Below, one piece after another: positions 19,701-28,503 of a stretch of DNA of 64,000 bases. The position numbers and the translations under genes were made by a program. The DNA is from Telmatactis stephensoni (lineage: Eukaryota; Cnidaria; Anthozoa; Actiniaria; Isophelliidae), in NCBI GenBank assembly GCA_029948255.1, contig JALIZF010001791.1, positions 558,001 to 622,000 of the forward strand. The letters are read 5' to 3'. The stretch's first letter is position 1, and every line of letters begins with the position of its first letter. Below the pieces are notes generated by a model. That model did not search any database and was not told where the DNA came from. It worked only from the letters and a program-made list of their open reading frames with translations.

Positions 19701-22370
19701 CGCTCAGAAAGTTTCCTCGGTGGGATTTCTTTTCTAATACTGCATCTTCCATTTCATTCTATCTCAGTGCTACGCGGTCTTTCATTACACTGATTAACAC
19801 CGTTGACCAATCAAAACGGTTAAAGTTTTATCCAATCACAGTTAGACTCGACATGGCAAAGACGTTTGCAGAGTTATACGAAATTTTTCTAGGTATTTCT
19901 TACCTTAGATCCTGGTAAACTAATTTTGTTTTCCAGTGATACAGTGGTTAATGAAGTAGTTAGGGTAGCAGTAAATATTGATATAATACAAATTCCTATC
20001 AGGATCCATATAACAGCAAACGCTCGACCTTGAAGGGATTTAGGTGCTCGGTCACCGTACCTGAAACAGACGACACAGTTTGAGATTTTTGTGTACGATA
20101 CTTCAGTCCATTCCTTATATGGTAGTAAGATCCCATATAAGGTAGTGTCGCATCGACATACGTACCCAACAGTTGTCATGGATACAAACGCCCACCAAAA
20201 CCCTTCACAAGCACCAATTGTAAACGAGCGAGGAAATTCCTTGGGGTTTTTATTTTCCTGAGAATCAGAAAAGAGTGATATTAACAAAATGAATGACTTT
20301 GTGCACACATAGATTGATATTTTTACTTCTTACCAGGACCCAAGCTATAACTCCAGCTAATACAGAGAGTAACAGTGTGAGTACAAGCACAGGCCAAGCA
20401 CCAAATACAGCTGTGAGGAGTTGCAAAGAATAATCACTCTCGACCCGGTCTCTTCGTACCAAAAACGCCACACCTGTATGCGGGAGCATGGGGACGACAT
20501 TTCTCTGAGAACGAAGACCACTCTCTTTGAAATTGACAACCAACGGTAACTTGATGTCATAGTTGATGCTCAGATCGTCCTCGTTATAATCTGGTATGTG
20601 CTCTACGTCACCACATAGGTAACCAAAGCTACGACCACAGCATTTGACCATCATTAGCATGAAAATCTCTATTACACATAACAACATTAAGGGTAAGTTC
20701 TTTTGTATATCATACATATTTTACATGAATCACGTATTTCGTTATGATTATGTAAAATACTATTCTAGAAAATAAGTAAAAACCCAATGCAAACCTAATT
20801 CAAAGTAGACTCATTTTTTTCTGTTATTATCGTATTTAGATTATTTGCCTAGGTGTTTATCAGTTCTTCGCTCCGGCTTCGCCGTGGGTCGAACTTTCTT
20901 TACCAAACAAATCTGATATTATCTTGATTAAAAGCGGAATTTATATTTCAGTTCAAATAAGCTATTATAAAACTAAACCACCAGGAAACATAAAAAAATC
21001 ATAAGTTTGTTAATTTTCAATTGTAGATAGTAATAGTTTTCAAATGTTAATTTGAAACTGTCAGCTGCCAGTTTTTAATTGTTCATTGTCGATGCTAACT
21101 GTCCATTGTCAATGCTAACTACCCATTGTCAATACTAACTGTCCATTGTCAATGCTAACTGCCCGTTGTCAATGCTAACTGTCCATTGTCAATGCTAACC
21201 GTCCATTGTCAATGCTAACCGTCCATTGTCAATGCTAACCGTCCACTGTCAGTGCTAACTGTCCATTGTCAATGCTAACCGTCCATTGTCAATGCTAACC
21301 GTCCACTGTCAATGCTAACCGTCCATTGTCAATGCTAGCTGTCCATTGTCAATGCTAACTGCCCATTGTCAATGCTAACTGCCCACTGTCAATGCTAACT
21401 GTCCATTGCCAATGCTAACTGCCCATTGTCAATGCTAACTGTCCATTGCCAATGCTAACTGCCCATTGTCAATGCTAACTGCCCATTGTCAATGCTAACT
21501 GTCCATTGTCAATGCTAACTGTCCATTGTCAATGCTAACTGCCCATTGTCAATGCTAACTGCCCATTGTCAATGCTAACTGTCCATTGCCAATGCTAACT
21601 GCCCATTGTCAATGCTAACTGCCCATTGTCAATGCTAACTGTCCATTGCCAATGCTAACTGCCATTGTCAACACTAACTTTCAGTTGTCATTTGTAACTG
21701 ACACTGGTCAACTGCTCATTGTCAATGCTAACTATTCATTGCCAATGCTAACTGGTTATTGCTAATTTGCAACTGTCCATTGTCAATGGTAACTGTCCAT
21801 GTAAATTTATAACTGTCACTGTGATTGTTAATTTGAACATTGTAGTGAACCTGAGCCGTACGAGGCTCCACATGACCGATTGTCCGTTTTTCGGGTCTTA
21901 CTTCCTTATAAGTACACTCATGTAAAACTCAACTTGTACGTTTCTAAGAATCAATTCCCTAGTGTAGAAATAAAGAAATGGAGTCTGACTTAATCCATCC
22001 CAAAATCGGGCCTTTTTTGTCCCTTCTATACTACTCCGCACATAATGTAAATTATTTTGAAAGTGATTTTTAATAGTGCTGCCTTTTTATGAAACATAAT
22101 ATGTTAACATCAGTTTCTGCGAAAGCATTTCTAATGGTGTTATTACTCACGATATAGAAGCCCTCCATTTGTGACGTTGTCCAGTTTCACGACATAAGGC
22201 GCTCTGGCCAATGAACCGTACCAGGCAATCTTAATACAGGACGGGCAGGACACCAGACCATTACACCTGGGTGTCATAGAACTGTTTTTAATCTTACATT
22301 CACCTATAGAGTACACAATGTGAGGCAGGCATAGGACAAGTAGTATAGAGGTACACGTTGACCAGGACAT
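16603..22370 (-). CDS. Ionotropic glutamate receptor-like channel with K+ selectivity signature TVGYGD
   Basis: Exons, in coding order: 22370-22151, 20668-20334, 20257-20166, 20060-19904, 19421-19358, 19284-19231, 18862-18651, 17972-17813, 16796-16603. All are GT..AG with matching phase; the total is 1488 nt, 495 residues plus stop. Layout: signal peptide (1 to about 22), ligand-binding half S1 (to about 155), M1 (about 162-185), re-entrant pore with GFWWAFVSMTTVGYGD (204-219), M2 (about 228-250), S2 (about 255-400), M3 (about 402-423), basic then coiled-coil tail. This is the iGluR plan without the amino-terminal domain. The TVGYGD filter is that of K+ channels and bacterial GluR0, not of animal AMPA/NMDA receptors. 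Inferred role: ligand-gated K+ channel at the cell surface. The ligand is unknown; I cannot see a clear PLTxxR ligand motif in S1. Confidence 0.88.
16841..17224 (+). CDS. Small two-exon ORF opposite the receptor gene, unknown product
   Basis: Exon A 16841-16899 (after ttgtcacttttag) and exon B 17143-17224 (after acgacctttag) join in phase 0. They give 43 residues from the ATG at 16848: MKYEEDCEQSRKHYGKK, then VPAEDDLSSTKLEELTRSFL and KEMAQL-stop. A stronger donor, tatg/gtaaga, with the nearby acceptor gtaccag also keeps the frame. The protein is acidic and helical with no family recognised. It may be the 3' end of a larger plus-strand gene whose earlier exons I did not find. It lies wholly in a receptor intron. 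Confidence 0.45.
17567..17725. mobile_element. MITE with CAG..CTG ends, copy 1 (intronic)
   Basis: Starts CAGGGACGGATCCAGG and ends in the inverse of CAGAGGCGGATTTAGGG. AACAC flanks both sides (17562-17566, 17726-17730). It shares an internal block with the copy at 28336-28503 (GATATCTTGGAAAAATATTG and GTACCCCCTGCACCCC). The hAT-like ends are suggestive, but the flanking repeat is shorter than the usual 8 bp. Confidence 0.8.
17813..17972 (-). CDS. K+-signature receptor, exon 8: M3 (M4 in animal iGluR numbering)
   Basis: Acceptor ttttatccaacag. It encodes SGVKEGSQSAQSVFDPNSDL, then the helix TLYTCSGVVGLALLLGLIYE and a basic end RIQRNRRK. The donor aaaa/gtgagt is strong. Reading through this donor enters a MITE and gives a false long ORF ending at 17547. 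Confidence 0.9.
18651..18862 (-). CDS. K+-signature receptor, exon 7: S2
   Basis: Acceptor cgtcaatgtgcag. It completes a Gly codon and reads ALLDSYVISYYKERLPDSKY, later SGLAACLKQVRYSDEAM, and ends KSLA at gtaaga, phase 0. The G-A-L-L-D-S-Y run corresponds to the S2 segment that in iGluRs precedes the second half of the ligand cleft. Confidence 0.9.
19231..19284 (-). CDS. K+-signature receptor, exon 6: S2
   Basis: A 54-nt exon encoding FRSFEEVMQAMENDEVD. The acceptor is tctatcatttcaag. A nearer ag (gttttag) would break the frame. Donor gatg/gtaagt, phase 1 in and out. Confidence 0.85.
19358..19421 (-). CDS. K+-signature receptor, exon 5: start of S2
   Basis: A 64-nt exon, acceptor gtttactatag, donor gtacgac/gtaagt. 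It encodes VGSLLYSIEAMTGFQQQADV, phase 0 in and phase 1 out. The exon is too short to be seen as an ORF; it was located by phase and by the S2-like sequence. Confidence 0.85.
19574..19725 (+). mobile_element. tRNA-derived SINE fragment (receptor intron)
   Basis: Has an A-box-like TTTGGTAGAGCATTC and a B-box-like GTAGGTTGGAATCCCACC at tRNA spacing, followed by AGGTCAGAGAAATG. An inverse copy of AATCCCACCGAGG lies about 60 bp on (CCTCGGTGGGATT, 19713-19725). It lies antisense to the receptor gene. Confidence 0.65.
19904..20060 (-). CDS. K+-signature receptor, exon 4: YGD and M2
   Basis: Acceptor cgtctgtttcag. The exon completes the filter Gly codon and reads YGDRAPKSLQGRAFAVIW, followed by LIGICIISIFTATLTTSLT. 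This matches the inner helix after YGD in two-helix K+ channels and in GluR0. It ends SLPGSK at tctaag/gtaaga, phase 0. Confidence 0.93.
20166..20257 (-). CDS. K+-signature receptor, exon 3: pore helix and first half of the filter
   Basis: Acceptor tttctgattctcag. Thirty codons plus GG encode ENKNPKEFPR and the pore helix GFWWAFVSMTTVG, with the last Gly shared with the next exon. The donor is gttgg/gtacgt. The W-rich helix before TTVG is that of K+ channels and GluR0. Confidence 0.93.
20334..20668 (-). CDS. K+-signature receptor, exon 2: S1 and M1
   Basis: Enters in phase 1 (acceptor ttatgtgtaatag), 111 codons. The S1 core runs IFMLMMVKCCGRSFGYLCGD to about PMLPHTGVAFLVRRD. Then comes M1, AWPVLVLTLLLSVLAGVIAW. 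The exon leaves in phase 0 at cctg/gtaaga. Confidence 0.92.
21087..21670. repeat. 20-bp minisatellite, about 29 copies (receptor intron 1)
   Basis: Unit TGTCCATTGTCAATGCTAAC (any rotation), exact 20-bp period with C/T changes at a few positions, followed by degraded copies to about 21800. It lies in the long first intron of the receptor gene. Confidence 0.96.
22151..22370 (-). CDS. K+-signature receptor, exon 1: signal peptide and start of S1
   Basis: The ATG at 22370 opens MSWSTCTSILLVLCLPHIVY, a clear signal peptide. A Cys-rich start of S1 follows, and the exon ends GGLLY plus one base at a c/gtgagt donor. An upstream in-frame ATG (22427) lies before a good acceptor (tttcctgcag at 22395-22404), so the exon probably begins at 22394 with a short 5'UTR and a noncoding exon further upstream. 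Hence I take the ATG at 22370. Confidence 0.85.
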
Positions 22371-22518
22371 GGTCGCAGCAGCTACTTGTGATCTCTGCAG
22401 GAAACAATGATAAACTGTCATTAGCATTTCTTTTTTTTTTTTTTTTCAAGTCTGCGTGCGCTTTTGAATTTCGACGTTTCAAAGCAAAGCCATCAGATAT
22501 TGACGGGCCACAAATAAA

Positions 22519-22526
22519 AAAATAAA

Positions 22527-22606
<80 letters not shown>

Positions 22607-22665
22607 GCAAACAAATATATATTTATATATAAATACATAAATAAATAAATGAATGAATGAATGAT
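22519..22665. repeat. AAAT tetranucleotide microsatellite
   Basis: A long run of AAAT units, then degenerate AT-rich units to about 22665. It lies just upstream of the receptor gene's first coding exon, on the 5' side for the minus strand. Confidence 0.95.
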
Positions 22666-22696
22666 TAATTAATTAAATAAGTAAAAATAGTAATGA

Positions 22697-22698
22697 TG

Positions 22699-22734
<36 letters not shown>

Positions 22735-22762
22735 TTAATAATAATAATAATAATAATAATAA
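22697..22762. repeat. AAT trinucleotide microsatellite
   Basis: Run of AAT/ATA units with one ATT interruption. Confidence 0.95.
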
Positions 22763-23321
22763 AACCTCAATGAATCAACGAAGAATACTTTCTTGTGACC
22801 TGACAATGGCCCGTCATATGTATAGTCTATATCGCTATTCTGCCACAACAGGACCGTTATCTCAGTGCAATAACACCAAACAAAAGACGTCATGGTTTGT
22901 AAATCTTTTGTTCGGTATTATTTTAACAGTCCCAGAATGCATTGCTGTGGCAGAATTTGCGTATAGGTGGTTTTCAAATAAGCTACGATATGCTGTGCAA
23001 TCAGTGGAGAAATATAGACATTACTCAACTAGAAACTCAATTAAAGACTGATCAACCAAGTGTTATGCCAGCTAGAACAACGCGTGTTGAAATTTTAACG
23101 AGTAATACACATCTTACCAACAGAAATTCGTTCGGAAGCCAAAGGAAGAGATAAAAGACTGAAGAAGAGATAGTTTTCGGTAATGGATTAACTAAAAACA
23201 AGTGTGAATAGACGGATAGATAAAAGACTAGGTTAAACAAAAAAGTGCCGATACCAATAACAAAGCTACATTATCAAAGAGCTGTGTGACGAAGGTTAAA
23301 CAATCTTATTCGGCGACCTCG

Positions 23322-25128
23322 TTAAGGTGTTTCAAAGTAGTTGTTGACGCGCTACACCTCTCATTTTAAATTCGCGATTTCATGGACTTCTTCTCGTCGG
23401 ATCAAAATATCCTTTGGACAAATTATCAAGCAAAGATTGAATTTTTGAATGATAGTAATTTTAAGTCAATCTGTGTTTTTACAGCAAAGATAATCAATGA
23501 TCGTTTAAATCAGTCTTTCTAAAATATCTCCCGTTTACGATGAGCTTTTGAAAAACGAAAACATAGGCCTAAAACTTCACATTCATGCACACATACTTAT
23601 AGTAAAATCAGACAGTTTAAACAGAGCGATTTTGAGTACTAGACGCAAACATTTTTTATGCGTATTTTGCGTCGCAAAAACTAAGGTATAGCTTGTCATG
23701 CAGAAAAGAAATACTCAGCGCTCAAACATATGCGCCAAAATACTGAAAACACGTTGCTATATTGTTGTTCTTTCTCTCTGGTAAATTGCACTGGTTTAAG
23801 TGTTCATTTGGCGGAGTTATGATTTTTCTTCTGATAGTATATGGGATTCACTAGCTGCGACAATTTTAACTTTCAAGCGGCGTAAGAGATATCTCTTCAA
23901 GTCATCACTGTTTAGAGCCCAAAATCACGGCTATACTTACTCAAAGTATCATAAAACACGCAGCAGAAATTTATTAAATTTGATATGTAAAGCAACATTT
24001 TTAAATTTCACTTGAATACAGTGCTTCAAACGCGCCGGAGTAGAATCAAACTCGTGTGTACAAATGCATGACGATGGCGTGATGCTTGCTAATTATGTCA
24101 CGGTACATTCCTTCGCGCCCGTGTTACGACGCATTTGCATATAGTGCCTTTACACTTCATTTCGATGCAATGCCTGCAACTAAAAGTTCGAGAAGTAAGA
24201 AAAACCGTAGACTTGCTGCACGTTTGGCAAGAGAAAAAAGATGGAGGAGCCGCAACTAATTTTTCCAATTTCGAGTTTTGTGTGATCCTAGTTCAAATAA
24301 AACCGCGGTATGCAAATGCATCGTAACACGGGTGCGAAGGAATGTAGCGTGACATAATCAGCAAGCATCACGCCATCGTCATGCATTTGTACACACGGGT
24401 TTGATTCGACTCCGGCGCGTTTGAAGCACTGTATTCAAGTGAAATTTAAAAATGTTGCTTTACATATCAAATTTAATAAATTTCTGCTGCGTGTTTTATG
24501 ATACTTTGAGTAAGTATAGCCGTGATTTTGGGCTCTAAACAGTGATGACTTGAAGAGATATCTCTTACGCCGCTTGAAAGTTAAAATTGTCGCAGCTAGT
24601 GAATCCCATATACTATCAGAAGAAAAATCATAACTCCGCCAAATGAACACTTAAACCAGTGCAATTTACCAGAGGGAAAGAACAACAATATAGCAACGTG
24701 TTTTCAGTATTTTGGCGCATATGTTTGAGCGCTGAGTATTTCTTTTCTGCATGACAAGCTATACCTTAGTTTTTGCGACACAAAATACGCATAAAAAATG
24801 TTTGCGTCTAGTACTCAAAATCGCTCTGTTTAAACTGTCTGATTTTACTATAAGTATGTGTGCATGAATGTGAAGTTTTAGGCCTATGTTTTCGTTTTTC
24901 AAAAGCTCATCGTAAACGGGAGATATTTTAGAAAGACTGATTTAAACGATCATTGATTATCTTTGCTGTAAAATCACAGATTGACTTAAAATTACTATCA
25001 TTCAAAAATTCAATCTTTGCTTGATAATTTGTCCAAAGGATATTTTGATCCGACGAGAAGAAGTCCATGAAATCGCGAATTTAAAATGAGAGGTGTAGCG
25101 CGTCAACAACTACTTTGAAACACCTTAA
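23322..25128. mobile_element. Large palindromic DNA element: 819-bp arms, 169-bp spacer, TTAA ends
   Basis: The left arm 23322-24140 and right arm 24310-25128 are near-identical inverse copies of equal length (819 bp each), with few mismatches. Outer ends are TTAAGGTGTTTCAAAGTAG and its inverse. TTAA at both outermost positions fits a piggyBac-type target site, making the true ends GGTGTTTCAAAG. A 71-codon ORF is present identically in each arm, in opposite orientation, but looks noncoding. The 169-bp spacer carries a short basic ORF (see next). Mechanism and family are inferred only from the ends. Confidence 0.9.
24170..24259 (+). CDS. Short basic ORF in the palindrome spacer, unknown
   Basis: ATG at 24170 to TAA at 24257-24259, 29 residues, starting MPATKSSRSKKNRRLAARLA. 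More than a third are Arg or Lys and the sequence would form a basic helix. It could be a captured gene piece or the remnant of a transposon protein. It may also be chance; no promoter or splice site was identified. Confidence 0.25.
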   Translation: MPATKSSRSKKNRRLAARLAREKRWRSRN

Positions 25129-28100
25129 CTGGCAACAAGCACTGTTTTCGTATCAATTAATATGCGGTTTGGATACTTGTCTCTTGTCAAACCACTATTA
25201 TAATCAGTTGATATTTTCAACCTGTAGAAAGTATAAATAGAACGTCTTCTAGAAGAGCTAAGAACTCTGCATTCGATTGTCCAAATGTGTTCTAAACTTA
25301 TGGTCCTCTTGTTAACCAGTTAAAAAAATATTAGGATTGATACATATTGTTCCAGATTGCGAAAGAAAATGCAAAATAGATTTTTTTTACGGGATGGCCT
25401 GCGGGATAATTTCGAGTACCTGCTGAGTTCATCTCTTTAAACACACGTACACAATAAAGAATGGAAATTCAGACGACTAAACTTGAAGAAGCCCGAATTA
25501 ATGTTCCTATAAAACTGATATTTCGCTATCTTGAGTCATAATTAAAAATTTTGCTATAAATGTTTCGAAAATCATTTGATCCACTGTCAAAGATTCAATG
25601 AATTCTCATTGACATCTGTAATGACAATAGAAACGAAATTTTGATTAAAAACTCACGGAAACTATAGTTATATTTTTCAAAAAACACCTTTTTAGATTCG
25701 TGTCTATGAACCAAAATTCTGCAATTCCCTCAAACGTGATTTTAGTGTCGAGAATTCATTTACCTTTTTACAACAACATCTAGAAATATATCAATTTCTT
25801 GTCAGCGGTTTCTCCATTGACAAATCTTCATTTGTAGAAAACGTTCTCTTTCAAAGTCGACAAGATAGAAAGCCAATAGTTTTTCCCGAGCTTTTTGCAA
25901 ATGATATGCTTTTCAGTCCCTCAAGCAGAAGGAGGAATTAGCAATTAGGTCGGTTGGGTGGACTAGAAATACAAGATGCCAATTACACTGTGTCTGTTTT
26001 GTGTGGACTCCATGCTGAGAACAAGCGATCCATTAAGCAATTAATAAATAAAACAACACCAACTACAAGTCACTTGAATTACCCACACACTAAACTAAGT
26101 CCTGCGTCCTCTCTTTGTTATCTTATACTTTCAATTTCAAAATCATTTCAACATCTATCAAGAAAACTGAATACCGACACAGCCTCTGATTTGCTTCGAG
26201 GAAGGTATCTTTTGAACTGGGTTTTAAAATCTCAACATAATATGCAAAATAGACAAAGTATTTTAAATTTTAGACGCCTTTCTGGCAGGAACAACTGAGA
26301 TCTTTCATTTGTAAACCTTAACTCGTGCTGTTTATTCACAGTCAGGTTTCTAATATTCTAAAAACGTTAGTTTCCATCGCAGCAGCACTCTATTTACATT
26401 GCTTTCAAGGAAACAAAAATACTTCGAATTCTAGCACCAAGAAACAAAATTATAACATATTGAAACGTCTTTTGATGCGTGACATCCTTTGTCCCTATTC
26501 TTGAAAAATATACTTATTCAAACGTTGCTCAGCTTAAAACGGGGACGTTTTCGTCCAACTTTCCAAGATTAAAACAAGCTTCAGATTGTAAACCTCGTCC
26601 CAGTCCCTTGAGACATTTGTAATTTGGCGGGTTTATTTGGGGGAATACCGGCCCAATTATCGTTGCTTTAGTTAGCAGTGATAAAGTGTGTAAGTATTAC
26701 TAACATCTGAGGTGATTTCTATGGAAAACGGTCTTGCTTCATCGGTTGATAATATCCGGTTGAGGCAAGCCCTAAGTTAGCGTCATGCTTGAAATATTTA
26801 CTAAGAAGCGACGTACTGAATTATTAATAGTATGGCGAAAAGACGATAATGCGGACCAAGGAATTTTATCGCCACTTGAAATATTCAAGATTAACTGAAT
26901 ACCCCCTACTGAATTTATGGTTACGTCGACACTACCTAATGTGATTGGACAACACGGTTAGGTTCTACGTTTGCTATTGGATGACCGACAAGTAAGCCAA
27001 TCTATCATCATTTCAATCAAATATTCATATCACGTTTTTACACGAGTGTAAAAGTGAGCAGTAATTTTCTTTTTTAAAAATTATTTGTTAATCTGTAACC
27101 GATTTTAAGCATTTCGATGAATTGTATGTAAAGAAACATTAAGTAATTAATTCCTGCCGATATCATGTGTAAATATTTGTAGGTGTGGTTAGTTGAATTT
27201 CCAGAGACTTCCATTGCAACGAAGTTGAAAATGTTATCAGACATCTGGTGTTTAAGTTCCAGTCGAAAGGTGATGATTAAATAATGGTAAATTAATTTTA
27301 CTACTCCACTACCTCCCAAATTAGACAGATATTTGAAAAGTTCAAGGAGGTATGCTTGCTTAATGACTGAAATGGCTAAATTACTTTTTTGTTTTCATAT
27401 GTTATGAACTATTCTATTAAGAAGTTTCGGCGGCCACAAAGTTTGATCTATAACCACTTTTCCCAATATTTTGTCTTTGTATTTTAGTTATTTAAGAATG
27501 TGGTAAAACATACTGGTGCTAAATAAATGTTGGTTAATATTTAATCAAAAACCACTCCAATAAATAGGTTTCAGTAGAAAAACCAAAATTACAAATCGGA
27601 GCTCGTTTCATACAAAACGTCATGAAAACGCTTCAATAATGCACACTAAAATTATTTTATTGGCGTTAAAACAGCTCTAGTCACGCTTGTAACTCGTATT
27701 TAATGTCTTGTATTGCGTAAACACTTTTATTGTAGGCTTCTGTTGTGTTTTTGAATAACGTAAACTATGTTGCGGTCTATAATTAGTACGTTTACGGAGA
27801 AAGTGGAGCGCAGTGGAAAAAATGGACGACCCTGACCCTGGTAAGAGTGAGCGGAAGGACGGCTGTTTTCTCCGGTAGATACTGGTCAATAAGTTGATTC
27901 AAGGTCACTTGCTCTTAGTATGAAAGTAATAGTAAATATTGTAAAGTATAGTAAATAGTAAATATTGTCCCGCGATGACGACCATAAGTGAAAAACTTAA
28001 AAAAGCCAAAGGGAGAAAGCACCGGCCTAAACGGCTTATGATTGGTTGAACAAAACTCAATGAACAACGTGACGGCTATCAGAGTAACGTTCGGATACAT

Positions 28101-28335
28101 TATGTAATAGAAAAATAAGCTTACATAACAATTTTTGAGGTATCTTTGGGTTACAACCAAACTCATTGCTATTCAATATCATTCCAAATGAAGTCACTTA
28201 GATGAAAATTGGAAATGAATTGAGACTCTATTGAACTTATCTATAAGGGGCCCTATAATCACCAAACAAAATATTTTCCTCATTCAATATAATTCAATAT
28301 TTTCTTCCCATTCAAAAGAGACGGGTAAAAATTGT
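25129..28335. other. Noncoding, gene-poor stretch
   Basis: AT-rich. The longest ORF (25954-26298, plus, 114 codons) shows no recognisable domain and no good splice flanks. No clear repeats beyond short AT-rich ones. Confidence 0.5.
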
Positions 28336-28503
28336 CAGGGGCAGATCGATCTAGGGTTATCCTTCAGTACGGGTGCAGAGTTATAGTAGAAATAGAAAAC
28401 GATTCAGAGGATCTAGAAGATATTTTGGAAAAGTATCGAGAAAAACAGGTTGTCTCATTAAGGGGTTCGCACCCCCTGCACCCCCATCCCTAATCCGCCC
28501 TTG
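28336..28503. mobile_element. MITE with CAG..CTG-like ends, copy 2
   Basis: Starts CAGGGGCAGATC and ends TAATCCGCCCTTG, flanked by AATTGT on both sides (28330-28335, 28504-28509). It shares the GATATTTTGGAAAAGTATCG and CACCCCCTGCACCCCC blocks with the copy at 17567-17725. Confidence 0.8.

Noticed and set aside
22300..22638. Tyr/Leu/Phe-rich minus ORF
   Set aside because: Reading of the AAAT microsatellite.
23800..24650. Identical 71-codon ORFs on opposite strands
   Set aside because: They are the two arms of the palindrome; no start context, motif or codon signal.
25954..26298. 114-codon plus ORF
   Set aside because: No recognisable motif or splice flank; reported only as part of the gene-poor stretch.
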